Assembly (NCBI GenBank): GCA_023897205.1
Contig: JAHWDD010000010.1
Span: 1,550,001 to 1,614,000 of the forward strand
Length of the DNA stretch: 64,000 nucleotides
From: Exophiala sp. HKRS030
Taxonomy: Eukaryota; Ascomycota; Eurotiomycetes; Chaetothyriales; Herpotrichiellaceae
Reading direction: 5' to 3'
The notes below the pieces were generated by a model that saw only the letters and a program-made list of their open reading frames with translations, had not been told where the DNA came from and did no database searches. Positions 21,423 to 32,747 of the stretch are shown in pieces (the stretch's first letter is position 1; each line of letters opens with the position of its first letter). The position numbers and the translations under genes were made by a program.

Positions 21423-23413
21423 CATCTCCAACTTTACGAGTCCTACAGTCCTGGATTAGCGAGTTGCGTATATTTTGCGTAGGATTTCTCTCGATCTTCG
21501 TGGCATGTTGATAGACTGCACACCAAAAATTAGACGAGCGGCAATTTGATCCTGATGAGTCTTTATAATGCTCGTCACATCACGGAAACCATGGAAAAAT
21601 GCTATGATACCAAATGCAAATGTCCATGAATATTTTCACACAACACATTGGCAAACGCTTCGGCGCATATGAACCGGGTTGAACCCGAAATTTCCAGCAT
21701 TAAAAATAGTCTGATGATGGGTTGCTGGAAAAAGATTGGGACTTGCGTAAGAGATGCATTTTCCAACTATCTATAACAACTGTCGGCATCCACAGGCTTT
21801 GGCATGGCCAGTGCCATAGCTGAATCAGCTACGTGACCACCTCTGTGGCCATATTCGCTACATTTTACAAGGCCTAAAAGACCTTACATGCATAGACGAA
21901 ATGTACAGCTTGTGCTACCACAAATGCAAAAAACAATCCAAACATTGGTCAATGCGCCGAGCTTTTCTTGACCACTACCGGTCCTTGTGCTCTGTAAAAG
22001 TCGCATTCCTTGTCTCCCATCGACCTATCGGGACATCGGAGAAAGCAACCAAGCAGTCGACCGCAATTGTATCCCTGGTGACCGACATGATATCCCGCCG
22101 AGGCGACGGATACTCGCACCCTGGCCGGTTTATTGGAACTTGCCTATCTACACCCTTCTATCTCGTCACTAACTACAACAGGTAGAAAGAATCCTCACTC
22201 GTGACTTAGGACCGTCTAGCTTGTGCCCTGCATACAGCATACTGAAAACGGCTTAGAACACATGCAAAATCCAAAAAGATAACCGGAAATTTCATGCGCC
22301 GGCCACCGGGTGTTTTCTCCCCTTCCAACAACGACTCCTTGCCCACCATCGCAAACCATCAATGCTAACTACTTAGTTAGGTATTTTGAAAAAAAAAAAA
22401 GAGTAAAGTGAACGTATCCTGTAGTCTGCGTGTTATGTACATCTCCATCACGAGGTCAGGAGATAGTCTTAGACAGTAGAACCGCCAGCCCTCATATCTT
22501 CTTCTTTTTCCTTCTCATGTCTTGACTCTTGACAGTCTTTCCCCCGCCCCCCCCTCCTCCCTCGAGGCCAATACCCATCCACCCGCCGCCCGACCGCAAT
22601 CACCGATATTATCACCATAATACAGTCTACAAGCAGCCGATTTTATATGGTACAGATCACAGATACCTCTGGCGGCTATAGATCTATGCATCATATGCGA
22701 TTAATTATGCAGCTATGCAACTATGTCGACTCTAGGGAATCAGTCGACATACGGGCAATCTGTCCATCCACGCGGCTCATCTCTGCATCGTCCTACTGTC
22801 CCCGGTGGTTGGAGGGGTGGTGAGCTTCCTGGTCAAGGTGAGGTCGTCGGTCGCGACTAACGAGCTGACTGGTTAACTGGTCGAGTTCGGTCCGTGGGTT
22901 CCGGAGTTACACTGCCTGACAAGTCCTGTGGGTTGGTTTGCCTATCCATAGGTAGGCGATTGGGAGCAACTGAGATGAACAATAACTCAAGGGCGGGGTT
23001 TGTGTCACCAACAGTCTATCGTGGCACTCGTGGTTGACGATTTTGACTTCAATGTATGTGATACAAGACTAACAAACTAGTTCGTATGGCGGGCCGGTCA
23101 TGCTCAGAATGCACCTCAGTCCAAATCTATCCAGTCTTCAACTGCTTGCTTACATGTGCTGTTGCTTCGCCAATTACATGCCTTGATGCTGAAATATCTA
23201 GGCAAAGTTCTACAAGGTTGAATTACTTGCGTTGTGTTGAACTTGTTTCCAACATCCAAGAGCCTTCCAATTTCAAGACTCGGGAGGGCAAAAACACCCC
23301 GACCTTCTGGCACGTTTTCAAGCTGGCCATTGCTCAATGATTGTACGAAGGAATCGACACTGCCGTCGTTCCTACCAAACATACTTCCAACATATACAAC
23401 GCGGTTTTGCACC
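21423..23413. other. Convergent intergenic region, MIOX / GIN4
   Basis: 2 kb between two 3' ends. It contains an A-run of about 12 near 22389, a C-rich run near 22541-22562 and a TATGC-rich patch with a perfect hairpin at 22722-22751. No gene is supported here. Confidence 0.4.
22722..22751. repeat. Perfect 10-bp inverted repeat (hairpin)
   Basis: TATGTCGACT at 22722-22731 is mirrored by AGTCGACATA at 22742-22751 with a 10-nt loop. It lies in a TATGC-rich stretch beyond the 3' end of the GIN4-like gene. It could be a 3' RNA structure or a chance palindrome. Confidence 0.8.
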
Positions 23414-26400
23414 TTACAATCCTGCTTTCTTGAGAGATTTCTCGATTCCCTTTTTGCGCATCTCGTCATCAACGAGTAAGTTGCTTCTGAAGAAGATCGT
23501 CTCGATAACATCGACGACCCTTGTAAACGTGCTGGCAGCTCCTCTCGCTTGAGTGAACTTGACGACACTTAGATTGGCCTTTCTCCCATGTTCGAGGACA
23601 GTGTAAAGGTATGCGTGGAAATGTACAGGTTTGAGGTCGTAAGCTATTCGGGTTTAGTTTTAAAAGACGTGAGAACATTGTGCCAACTTACCATTTACTG
23701 CATCAACACGCGCTCTGACCACGTCACCTCCTGCGCGCCTCTCAGCAACAATATCTCGCATTCCCTTTCCTTGCCAACTTCTCAACGCCTTGAGGAGCTC
23801 TTTCCTGGCCTTAGCTTTCGTTGTCGTTAAGCAGATAACACGCGTAGCTGGCTTGATGTGGAAGAACTTGGCAAACCAATTCTGACTGATCTCCATGGGG
23901 CCCAAGGCCGCAGCAGCGATGGCAGCATCAACGCTGGTGGCTGGCGGGTGTGTTCTGAGCATTACGTCTCGTCCATTGCGGTTGATGTCGCCAGTCACGA
24001 TGTTCTTACCTTCAGCCGAGTCTGTATCTTCTGCCAGGCTATGCACAATTTGATGCTCTCCAGAAAATGCTAAATGCTGCACTTTGATTTTTGTGGCTTT
24101 CGCAAACATTTTTTGAAACCAACTTCTCTTCTTCTCGATAGCCAACTCGATATCAGGGTCACTAAAATGCACTTTGGACAGCCCAGAAGAGTTTGTGGAG
24201 CCACTAGGCTGCACAGTTTGAGACCCCAAATGCTCGGAACTCTCTTCTTTACCTTGTGTGACCATGAGCAGGCTGTCGGGTTCTTGATCGGAAGGGCCAC
24301 GTTTTCTGCGCCCTAGCCATCTTCGCGAGACGATGGATAGTTGAGCTTGAGTTTCTTTGCCCGATGAAGCTGGATCTTCATCTATGGTCTGCAAGTCTGG
24401 GCTAGGGAATAGACGTTGGTCATAACCCCCGCGCGTATAGAGTTGTCTTTGTTCGATCGGACCACCTCTCAAGGAGTTGATCGGACTAGCTTTGTTCTTC
24501 CTAATCTTGAGAGGTTCGATGTGAGTGGACGGTGAGGCGGAGTCTGGCGTGACCAAACGAATTGTACCGCCTTTTTTCGCTGTGGGGGTTTTCAGCATGA
24601 GAGAATCGGAAACTGCACGAGCCTTTGGAACTCGATGTTGTTTGAGGTCATGCATGGTATCTGCAGGAGAGCTCGGCTCAAGTTGTAATGGATTGGCCAT
24701 ATGAGGGGCGGGATCTGATGCTGCTCGCTTTTCAAAAGCCCTATGCTTTTCTAGTTCTGCATCGATACGCTTGTCAACAGCAGCCAGCATATCGGCCAGC
24801 ACGGTCTGATCCGCATTACCCCAACTATCAATGATCTTTTGTCTTCGGTCGACCAGCTCTTGCAGGACAGGAGTAGCAGGGAGAGGACGGTCGCGGAGAC
24901 TACCCGTAATAACAGAGTTATGAATCGAAACAGAGGTCAAAGATGACTCCAAGGGTCTGGCAGGGCTGATTTCACTCTCAGTCGACACAGAGGATCGGTT
25001 GAAAGCTTCTTCACAGATCTTGCCCAATTCAACACTTGCAGTGCGAGTCTCATCATTCCAAGGATATTCGCGAGATCTCTTGACATTCGTCTCCGAGATG
25101 CACTTCCTCGGTCGAGGGTGTTGAGAAGGTGTAGGTAGACTAGGACTACTTTGACTCTCCGAGGTTGGGTTTGTAGAGCTTCTTGTGGGAGGTCTGTTGG
25201 TCCGTGCATTATGGCTTGCAGAACTTGTGGAGGGATGTGGTTTACAAATGGACGCTTGATGATAGTGCTGAAACACCACTTGTCGCTTGTAGCTCATCGA
25301 CTTTCTAATTCCACCACCGCGTCTGACACTTGATAAAGAACTCTTCGAGGCCATCGTTGAATAAGAAGCCCGTTTCTTTTGAACAAGTCTGTCCAACTCT
25401 TCCGACGTAAAACTGGGTAGTTCGGGAACCTCCTCGTCGACAAAATTCAGAGCAATTTGTCGAAGACTACCCACTGAGCTGACCGAACGACCGGATGCAG
25501 TTGGTCTGCGTCGAATGACTGCGGCACCAGCGACTGAGTTGGCTTGGGCTAGAGCTGTTCGAGAAACTCGATAGGGATCGTAACTCCCTTGAGTCACTTT
25601 GCTAGCCGCGGTAGTCGGCTGTTTATAATAGCCATCTTTCCTATTGCTATCATCGCTGACGATAGAAAATTGAGAAGCTCGACGACTATGGTTTCTGCAG
25701 CCAACATTCTTTCTTGTGGGTTTCTGCACCGGTTTGGCGATGTGATGATAATCACTTGTGGAGTACTGAAGAGGATCACCAGGGTAGTTTTCAAGCTGAT
25801 CCTCACGAAATTTGATGAGACCCCAATAGAAAAGCTTCTCGTGATTAGGTTCACTGCTCACTAGTCTTCGCACCAATGCCTCCTCTGGCTCGCCATGCCA
25901 AAGAGTTGCTAAATTTCGCAAGACCTCAGCATCGATTTCCGAGCGTCTCAGAACACGTTGAGATTGGGCTTTGATGTCCAGCGGAGGTGTTGGGCCCACG
26001 AGAGGCTCTGGAGAGGCAAGGCTAGCATGGTATCTTTCATATTTGCGAATAAGTGGATGCGTCCAAATGTCGTCCATCGCTATTCTGCGTTCTGGGCGTT
26101 TCTGCAGAATGCGCTGAATCAAGTCGGAAGCTTCGACGCTTAGTGATGGAGGAAGATAATATTCGCCTTTCTTGACAAGAGAGAGGGTTTTGGCCAGGCT
26201 GCCACCATCAAAAGGAAGGAAGCCGTTCAGCATTGCAAAGAGGATGATACCAGTGCTCCACACGTCGGCTTGATCTCCACGATACTTGAGCTGATTGATG
26301 ATCTCAGGAGCAGCGTAATGTGGACTTCCACAAGGAGTATTGAGCCATTTACCATGAGGTTGTAATGCAGCCATACCGAAATCTGCTAGCTTGATATTAC

Positions 26401-27240
26401 GATGCTCGTCCAGCAGGATATTCTCCGGTTTTAAGTCCCGATGACATATATTGAAGCGATGACAATAAGACAGGCCCGCAATGATTTGACGAAAGAGTCG
26501 AACGGCTTCTTCTTCCGGGAGAGCACCATTTGCTGAAACGTACTCGAAGAGTTCACCACCCTTGATGTACTCGAGGACCAAATATAGCTCGCCACGATTT
26601 TCCCAAATGTCATAGAGTCGGATGATGTTCGGGTGTTCAATAAGTTTCATGATAACCACCTCACGCTCGATACCAAATGGCATGGTACGTGGGCCAGCGG
26701 CAATCATGGAATTGGCATCTTCTTTGTCCATACGTGCCATACTAGCACTTTGGACTAGAGCAGCAGATTTCTTGGATACGATCTTGACTGCTGCACTTTG
26801 TCCGGTCAATGCATGTTTTGCTAGACGCACTCTACCGGTAGCTCCCTTTCCGAGCGTTCTCCCTAATTGCCATGGACCAACATGCGTCTTTCTCTTGGAT
26901 TTTGCATTGCCTGATGACGTCGTGGATGTTTGAGAGTCTCGCTTGTTATCAGTTGCAATCTCATCCGCGATTGCCGAAAGTCGTTTGTTCTCAATGGCAG
27001 AAACTTTGCCGGCGACACGATCTTGGACAGACAGGTTGCCTTCGGCTTGAGCGACTCGTGATGGGGAAGTCGAATTGATGAGCCAGCAGGGGGACCTGCG
27101 GTTTGTCTGACGCCTTGTGAGGTATGTGTGACTCTAGGCTGAATCTCAGCCAGTGCACTTCTCTTTGATGTTCTCTGGCTCTGGGAGTGTGCAGGTTTCG
27201 AAGAGAGGTCCTGGCTTCCAGCCCTCTGGGAAGACGACAT
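23414..27240 (-). CDS. gin4: GIN4/HSL1/NIM1-family Ser/Thr kinase, one frame break
   Basis: The start MSSSQRAGSQDLSS is at 27240. The frame changes between about 27133 and 27040; from there to 23692 it is open, then a 48-nt intron (23644-23691) joins the last exon 23414-23643. Corrected length is about 1,258 aa. The kinase domain has GKGATGRVRLAKH, catalytic HRDLKPEN, DFG and the CGSPHYAAPE activation loop. A long disordered middle follows. The C-terminal exon (LKPVHFHAYLYTVLEHGRKANLSVVKF) resembles KA1 membrane-binding domains. These kinases control septin organisation and the Wee1 morphogenesis checkpoint at the cortex. The break acts as one missing base; candidate G runs (plus strand) are 27063-27066 and 27089-27093. 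In the downstream frame the first ATG lies inside the kinase domain, so the N-terminus must come from the other frame. Confidence 0.9.
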
Positions 27241-29125
27241 CTTGGGAGAAGTGATTGAGATTGCAGAGGGCTGTGGTCACCCGCTATCGGCCATGGACTG
27301 GTGATATCTGCGAGCAGGTATTAGACGCGGTTTTGAAATATTGAATGGAGAAGCCCTTACAATGAGGAGCAATGCCTCGAGACTGTGGCTGACTGAAACC
27401 AAAACGAGACTGGAGGTGAGGCTATCCGGATTTTTCGAACGAAAAGTCAGAAAAGCGGTGGTAAACAAAACAAGTGAAGTGATGGCACACGCGCTAAGAC
27501 TCGCGATCCTGCCAACGCTTCACATGTGAATAGGACTGTTGGGTCGATGTCGCGACTGGTGGGCAAGTTTTCTCCGTCGAGGTCGTTCGAGTCGACCTTC
27601 TGAAATGTGCAAATGCACACACAAAGGCTTCAAGCAATTTTGATTTCTCCAAAGCGATGAGAGCCTTCTCAGAAGTTCAGACGAAAAGTCTGTGTTTGGG
27701 CACGACTGCACGACTGTGGAATGCTGGTGCACAGAGCGCAGAAAAGATGTAAGTTGTTCCCGAACAAGGCCAAAAAAGGGAACCCAAAACAAAACTCGGC
27801 AGAATGATCCAAAAAGAAAAAGAACGACTTGATGGGCAGAACAAGGTGTTTGCCCGAGATTGATCGGACGCAGTCAAGAGAAGAGTGAAAAGGAAAAGGC
27901 AACTTGCAAGGTGGTAGACAGACAGCTTGATCTTCGTTCCTACCTGAATCTCATGCCATCCTGAGGGAAAGTGCTTGCTGCATCGCTCCTTCCCATGATG
28001 AAGATTGAGGTTTGGAGCCAGGCACGGCCTGCCACAACCATGGTTTTCCTTACACGCAGTCGAGGTAAGCATCATCATCGATATCGGCAGGATGGTCGAG
28101 TTCATCGCATCCAGCGAACACGAATCTTGGAAGTGAGAACAATTTCTAGAAGCGAACATGGGAATTCAAAGTCGAACGCAGCGAGAACAGGCTCATTCCG
28201 GTAATGCCCAGCCTCTCGTCAGCATGGATGTGTTGAGGTATGTCTACACCGTATGTTCGATATCGCTATTGCTGTCAGATTCACATATTGGATAATAATG
28301 TCAGTAAATGTCAGAAAGCGAAGCTATCAGAGGGCTTGAGCTTTATCGATCGTCTTGGACATTGAATCGGAAGCTCCAGCCACCGAGTGATGGAATGAGG
28401 ACCAAAAAGGCGCCAATAATGATAAGCTCCATGACCGGTTGCGGAAAGGTTTGAGCTGTTCGAGGCCCGAGTTCAAGCGCTTGGACCACGTTGGATCTGC
28501 ATGAAGACATGCGCAGTGCACGATTCCAATGACCAAGGGCCGAAACCGATAACGCTACCCTCAGCGCCTCAGGTACGTTAGGGACTTGACCTCAGCACTC
28601 CATAGTCATGCAACGACACACCTACATACCTGCCCAAGTGGGTTTGACCAAGTATCTGTCGATATCGGAGCTTGTCGACTGTCTTATCCTGGGCTACGGC
28701 GGGCTGCGTTCGGAGCTATCGAGGCCGCGAATGATAATGGGTGGCTGCGAAGCTCGCAAGCTCACAAGCTCATGACTCTTAGGCTTTTAGCTCACACAAG
28801 CTGCAGGTCATGATACTTCGATTCGTAAATGGTCCCTTGTCTTACGTCGCCCGGCCCAATCCAGCTGCTCATCTTCTCCAGATCCCCATCTTAATAGGCC
28901 CGCCTGCTCCACGAGCACGTCAACCATCACTCGCAACACCTCATCCTCATCCGATACACACCTCACACACCTGCATGTCGACGCAAGCCAGGCCTTACCT
29001 ATCTGTCTTCGTTTGACTGCTGCCTGCTTCCTCAATAAGTCACGTATTGCCCTCCTCACCTCCACTATTCTCAATCTTCATTTCGACGACTCCTCCACCC
29101 AAGTTGAACACCCTCCTCGCCCAAC
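27241..29125. promoter_or_regulatory. Divergent upstream region, GIN4 / fasciclin gene
   Basis: 1.9 kb between divergent starts. The part nearest GIN4 is probably a long 5' leader, as is common for large fungal kinases. Near 28745-28803 there are several AAGCTC/AAGCTG-type short repeats. Frames present (for example 27677-28159 minus) have no domains and are not called. Confidence 0.35.
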
Positions 29126-30674
29126 ATGAGAGCGGCTGCAATCCTGTCGCTGGCCGCCATCGCCTCGGCGTTTGTCATCCCAGACCAGCAGACTCTGGAG
29201 TCTCTGTCACTTGAAAAGTCCGAAGCACAAGACAACGAACATCCTTTCTGGGACAGGGTACAGAATCGAGCCGAGGACTTCTGGGAGGAGCTTGAAGAGG
29301 AATTTACAAAAGCCTCCAAGTGTGCAAAGCATAAATTCGCAGAAGTTGCAGACACCTTCCACGAGTCCGCCGTCAAGTACAGTGAGGACTTCCAGAACGC
29401 TTTTGCAGGCGACGAGTGGCTAAAGACCGCCGACTATGATCTCGACCTCGTCGACGATGGTCCCCCACACCATGGACCTCCGGGTCATGGTCCCCCGGAC
29501 ATGGACCTCCTGGACATGGCCCCCAGGGCATGGACCTCCTGGCCGACGACCACCTCCTGGTGACGGCAAACCTGGTGACGGCAAGAAACCCCATCATCCT
29601 CCACATCACGGCCCCTCGAATGCAACTATCTACGAGCTCATCTCCAAGAGCAAGTATACCACTAAACTAGCCGCCGCCATCGATGAATTCCCAGACCTGG
29701 TCGAGCTGCTCAATGGCACCAAAGCGAACTATACTTTATTTGCTCCCACCGACCGAGCCTTTGAGAAGATTCCCGAGCACGCACCAAAACCACCCAAGGA
29801 GTTCTTGAAGAAGCTTCTCACCTACCATGTTTCCTCGGAATTTTACCCCGCTGGCCGTGTCCTTGTTTCTCGAACGATCCCCACCGAACTCGAAGCTGAA
29901 GCCATCGGCAAAGTTCCACAACGCATTTCAACGAGCATTGGTATTTCTGGCTTGCATCTCAATTTCTACTCCCGAGTCGTTGCAATCGATATCTTTGCCA
30001 CCAATGGTGTCATCCATGGCATTGACAGCATCTTACTTCCTCCTCCCAAGGCTGTCGATATACTGTCGGCCCTTCCTGGCGAATTCAGCACCCTCGACCT
30101 TGCAATTTCCAAAACCGGTTTGTATGACGCGTTCAACGACACATCGTCTCACAGTGGCGGCACAATATTCGCTCCTTCAAACTTTGCATTCAAACGCCTA
30201 GGTCCCAGGATCAATGCGTTCCTGTTCAGCAGGTTTGGCCTGAAGTATCTCAAAGCCTTGATCCTCTACCACACTGCAGATAACATTACACTCTACTCGG
30301 ACGCAATCTACAAAATTGACGCAGAGGCCACCCCACCCCACCACAAGGTACCAAAGGGATTCATCCATGTTGATCTTCCCACGGGTCTCAAGGGCAAGGC
30401 CCTCAGCATCGACATTGCTCGATACGGACGTTTGATCACCGTCAAGATCAATGGTTTCACCAAAGTCAGTGTACTTGACGGAGTCGCCGCGGATGGTGTC
30501 ATCCACGTGCTGTCGAGTGTGTTGATCCCGCCCAAGACACCCGGTGCCCCAAGCGTATCAGATGATTCCATTAGCTTGGAAGAGTTCAAGCAAAGATTGG
30601 CTCCATTCGTAGAGGAACCTGAAACCCTTGAAGATGACTCATTCCAATGGATCGAGGATGATGCCGAGCTTTGA
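29126..30674 (+). CDS. Secreted two-domain fasciclin (FAS1) protein, frame broken in a Gly-Pro-His repeat
   Basis: A signal peptide (MRAAAILSLAAIASAF) opens the protein, followed by an acidic helical segment and a GHGPP pentapeptide repeat. Two FAS1 domains come after (about 165-275 and 280-400 of the corrected chain), with FAPTDRAFEKIP, LLTYHV, GVIHGIDSILLPP and again IFAPSNFAFKRL, GVIHVLSSVLIPP. FAS1 domains mediate cell-surface adhesion. The N-terminal frame ends at 29563 while the FAS1 part is in another frame. Two missing bases, one in the C5G2 run at 29492-29498 and one in the C5 run at 29520-29524, would restore an uninterrupted GHGPP repeat and a 516-aa protein. No intron with sensible ends explains it. 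No obvious GPI signal; the tail is acidic. Confidence 0.86.
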
Positions 30675-30976
30675 TTTTCTGTATGACGCCACAGCACTCA
30701 ACACCTGCGCAAGCAGGCTATACCACACTACTAGAGTGTGATTGGGCTGCTAGCAGCCTTACATGTATTGCATATGGCGATGCAATTACGAATCACGATC
30801 CTTACTGCGGTTATTATGACGAAATAGGTTGGAGTTGTCAATTTTGGATGGACTGAGGATACGCATATAAATACAGAACACAATGCTAACAATTGAACAT
30901 GCCTGAATCTTTGTGACATCCTTTCTCCCCGATATGCCAAAAACGTCAGCAACAGTCCGAGCGCGTAGATGGTGAT
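30675..30976. other. Convergent 3' intergenic stretch
   Basis: 302 bp between the fasciclin stop (+) and the DUF1348 stop (-). No coding or repeat signal is seen. Confidence 0.35.
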
Positions 30977-31486
30977 CTAAAAGTGCGCAGAAGTAAGCTT
31001 TTCCGTGACAGAGTCATCGTCCACGTCAACCCCATCGAAGAACCACCGACCCTCAATGCCTAGCTCAGGCACGGCGACGCCGTCTCCGTCTTTCCCCAAA
31101 ACAATCTCGTTCCCACTCATATGTCTCTTCTCCATCTTTCCCGTCTCCCGATCAAAAGTCCAATCTTCCAGCCCATAACACCGTTTCCACTTCATGCCAT
31201 CGTGTCGATCTTGGTACTCATACCAGAACTGGACGGCGATTTTATTGTCAGTGAATGCGAACAGCTCTTTTCGCAATCGATAGTTGGCTTCTTTCTCCCA
31301 TTTCTTAGTCAGCAAGTCGATGATCTGGGCTGTGCCTTTGATGAATGATGATCGGTTCCGCCATACACAGTCGGGGGTGTATCCATTCGATACTCTGGCG
31401 GGATCTTGGGTGTTCCACATGTTTTGGGCGAATTTAGCCTTTGCGTGTGCGCTTTCAAGCGTGAATGGGGGTTTGATAGATGCCAT
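30977..31486 (-). CDS. DUF1348 / SnoaL-like small protein
   Basis: A single-exon 169-aa protein of the DUF1348 family (NTF2/SnoaL-like fold), about the usual family length. Conserved stretches include PPFTLESAHAKAKFAQNMWN, VWRNRSSFIKG, LRKELFAFTDNKIAVQFWYE, and the C-terminal EGRWFFDGVDVDD. These proteins are widespread in bacteria and fungi; the fold is a cone-shaped alpha+beta barrel with an unassigned ligand, and no reaction has been firmly established that I know of. The ATG at 31486 is preferred over a longer in-frame reading because homology begins a few residues later. Expected to be cytosolic. Confidence 0.9.
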   Translation of the reverse strand: MASIKPPFTLESAHAKAKFAQNMWNTQDPARVSNGYTPDCVWRNRSSFIKGTAQIIDLLTKKWEKEANYRLRKELFAFTDNKIAVQFWYEYQDRHDGMKWKRCYGLEDWTFDRETGKMEKRHMSGNEIVLGKDGDGVAVPELGIEGRWFFDGVDVDDDSVTEKLTSAHF

Positions 31487-32747
31487 CCTGTCGAGGGAAT
31501 AGTTGTATATGGATGGGAAGTTGAGATAGTTCACGAGGAGAGAGCTGTTTGATGCAAGGGTGACAATGTAACTTGATCTCGAGAGTCGATTGTAGAGAAG
31601 GATGGATAGGAGTCCTCTACAAGCAAACGATTTCCAAGCATACCTATATACTTCTGAAGCAAAAACAAGCAAAAAACTTTCTTCCCGTGAAATGTCGCTT
31701 TGCTAATACCGACATCGCCTACCGGACAGGCACATTCCTAACCCGGTCATCGTTCTGCCTAGACCTGATCCCTCGTGTCTGTTGAATTGAAGGAAGAAAA
31801 CCACATCCGCTGTCCCGCTGCGACCTTTGTCAGAACAGCGGCCGACAGATCAAACCCTAATCATCCGCCCAGACTGAATTTTAAGTAGTAGAAACATGGA
31901 TCAGTCGACAAAAAACCGCAAGTCATCGACGACATCAAGGCCTAAATAGGAACTTCCACTTGCCATTTGGCAGCTCTCTAGCTGAATTAGGAGCAACATG
32001 AATAAGTTCTTACTGGAGCGGCGCCAGAATAGCATACGATATGACCAAATGAGCAATTCAGGGCAATTGCAGGGCGGTTTTTGGTTGGCATTTAATCCTG
32101 CGGTCCGATTATTGAGCCTGAAAAGTCCGCGGGAAATCCCTGCACATCGTCGTCATTTCATAACGCAGCGCAAGGCGGCGTGTGAATCTCGAAAAAGCGG
32201 CGGCCTTCGGGGTCGGTTAGGTTAATGCACAGTCGCGGATGTGCTTTGCCGTACCGCGGTCCCCGCCTCGGTCTAAAGTCCACCGTGGTTGATCGCGCCG
32301 ATCTGATAAGATTGAGATAATGGACTCCTCACTAGATTCTCTTGCCCCTCGCATATAATCTCCAGGCACCTGCCAGGGAAATGTTTTGCTTCGATAACAC
32401 CTGATTGTCGGACATACATTTATCCCAAAGCCGAGAATGGGCAGATCGTTCCTGGCATCATCCCATCCACCATTATCGGCTCTACAACTACACTTCGATC
32501 AAATTTAACAGCCTCAACACACGAGCTGACCCAAAGCATAATCAAAAGTAAGCTGCAATGCGACCAACCACCCACTGGTGACAACGAACATCGGGTGCGA
32601 TAAACGAGTCTGCTGCGGCCACTAGTTTTTCACTTCGAAAGTCATCATCCTGTAGTCCGCGATCGAGCGGGTTTTGTGCCGAACGCCCGCAAGGACCTAG
32701 AGAACGAGGCTATTGATGCTCCTTTTGAGGCGCCTTGTAGCCGAGCC
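31487..32747. other. Intergenic region
   Basis: 1.26 kb between the starts of the DUF1348 gene (-) and the next gene (+). It likely holds both promoters. Around 32604-32747 the frame of the downstream gene is open without an ATG, so its true N-terminus or an upstream exon might lie here. Confidence 0.35.

Noticed and set aside
27053..27113. A 57-nt intron joining the two GIN4 frames
   Set aside because: The donor would be GTCAGA, there is no branch-like CTAAC, and a length of 57 would not change frame. A missing base is simpler.
27677..28159. A 160-codon minus-strand frame upstream of GIN4
   Set aside because: No domain, poor composition, and location in the expected 5' leader of GIN4.
29436..30674. 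A separate gene starting at ATG 29436 that encodes only the FAS1 domains
   Set aside because: Its first residues are an out-of-frame reading of the GHGPP repeat and it has no signal peptide. The signal peptide lies in the other frame just upstream, so one broken gene explains both.
4783..30674. A secondary-metabolite cluster built around the CoA ligase, P450-like or PKS genes
   Set aside because: There is no PKS, NRPS, P450 or terpene synthase in the window; the CoA ligase stands among unrelated housekeeping genes.
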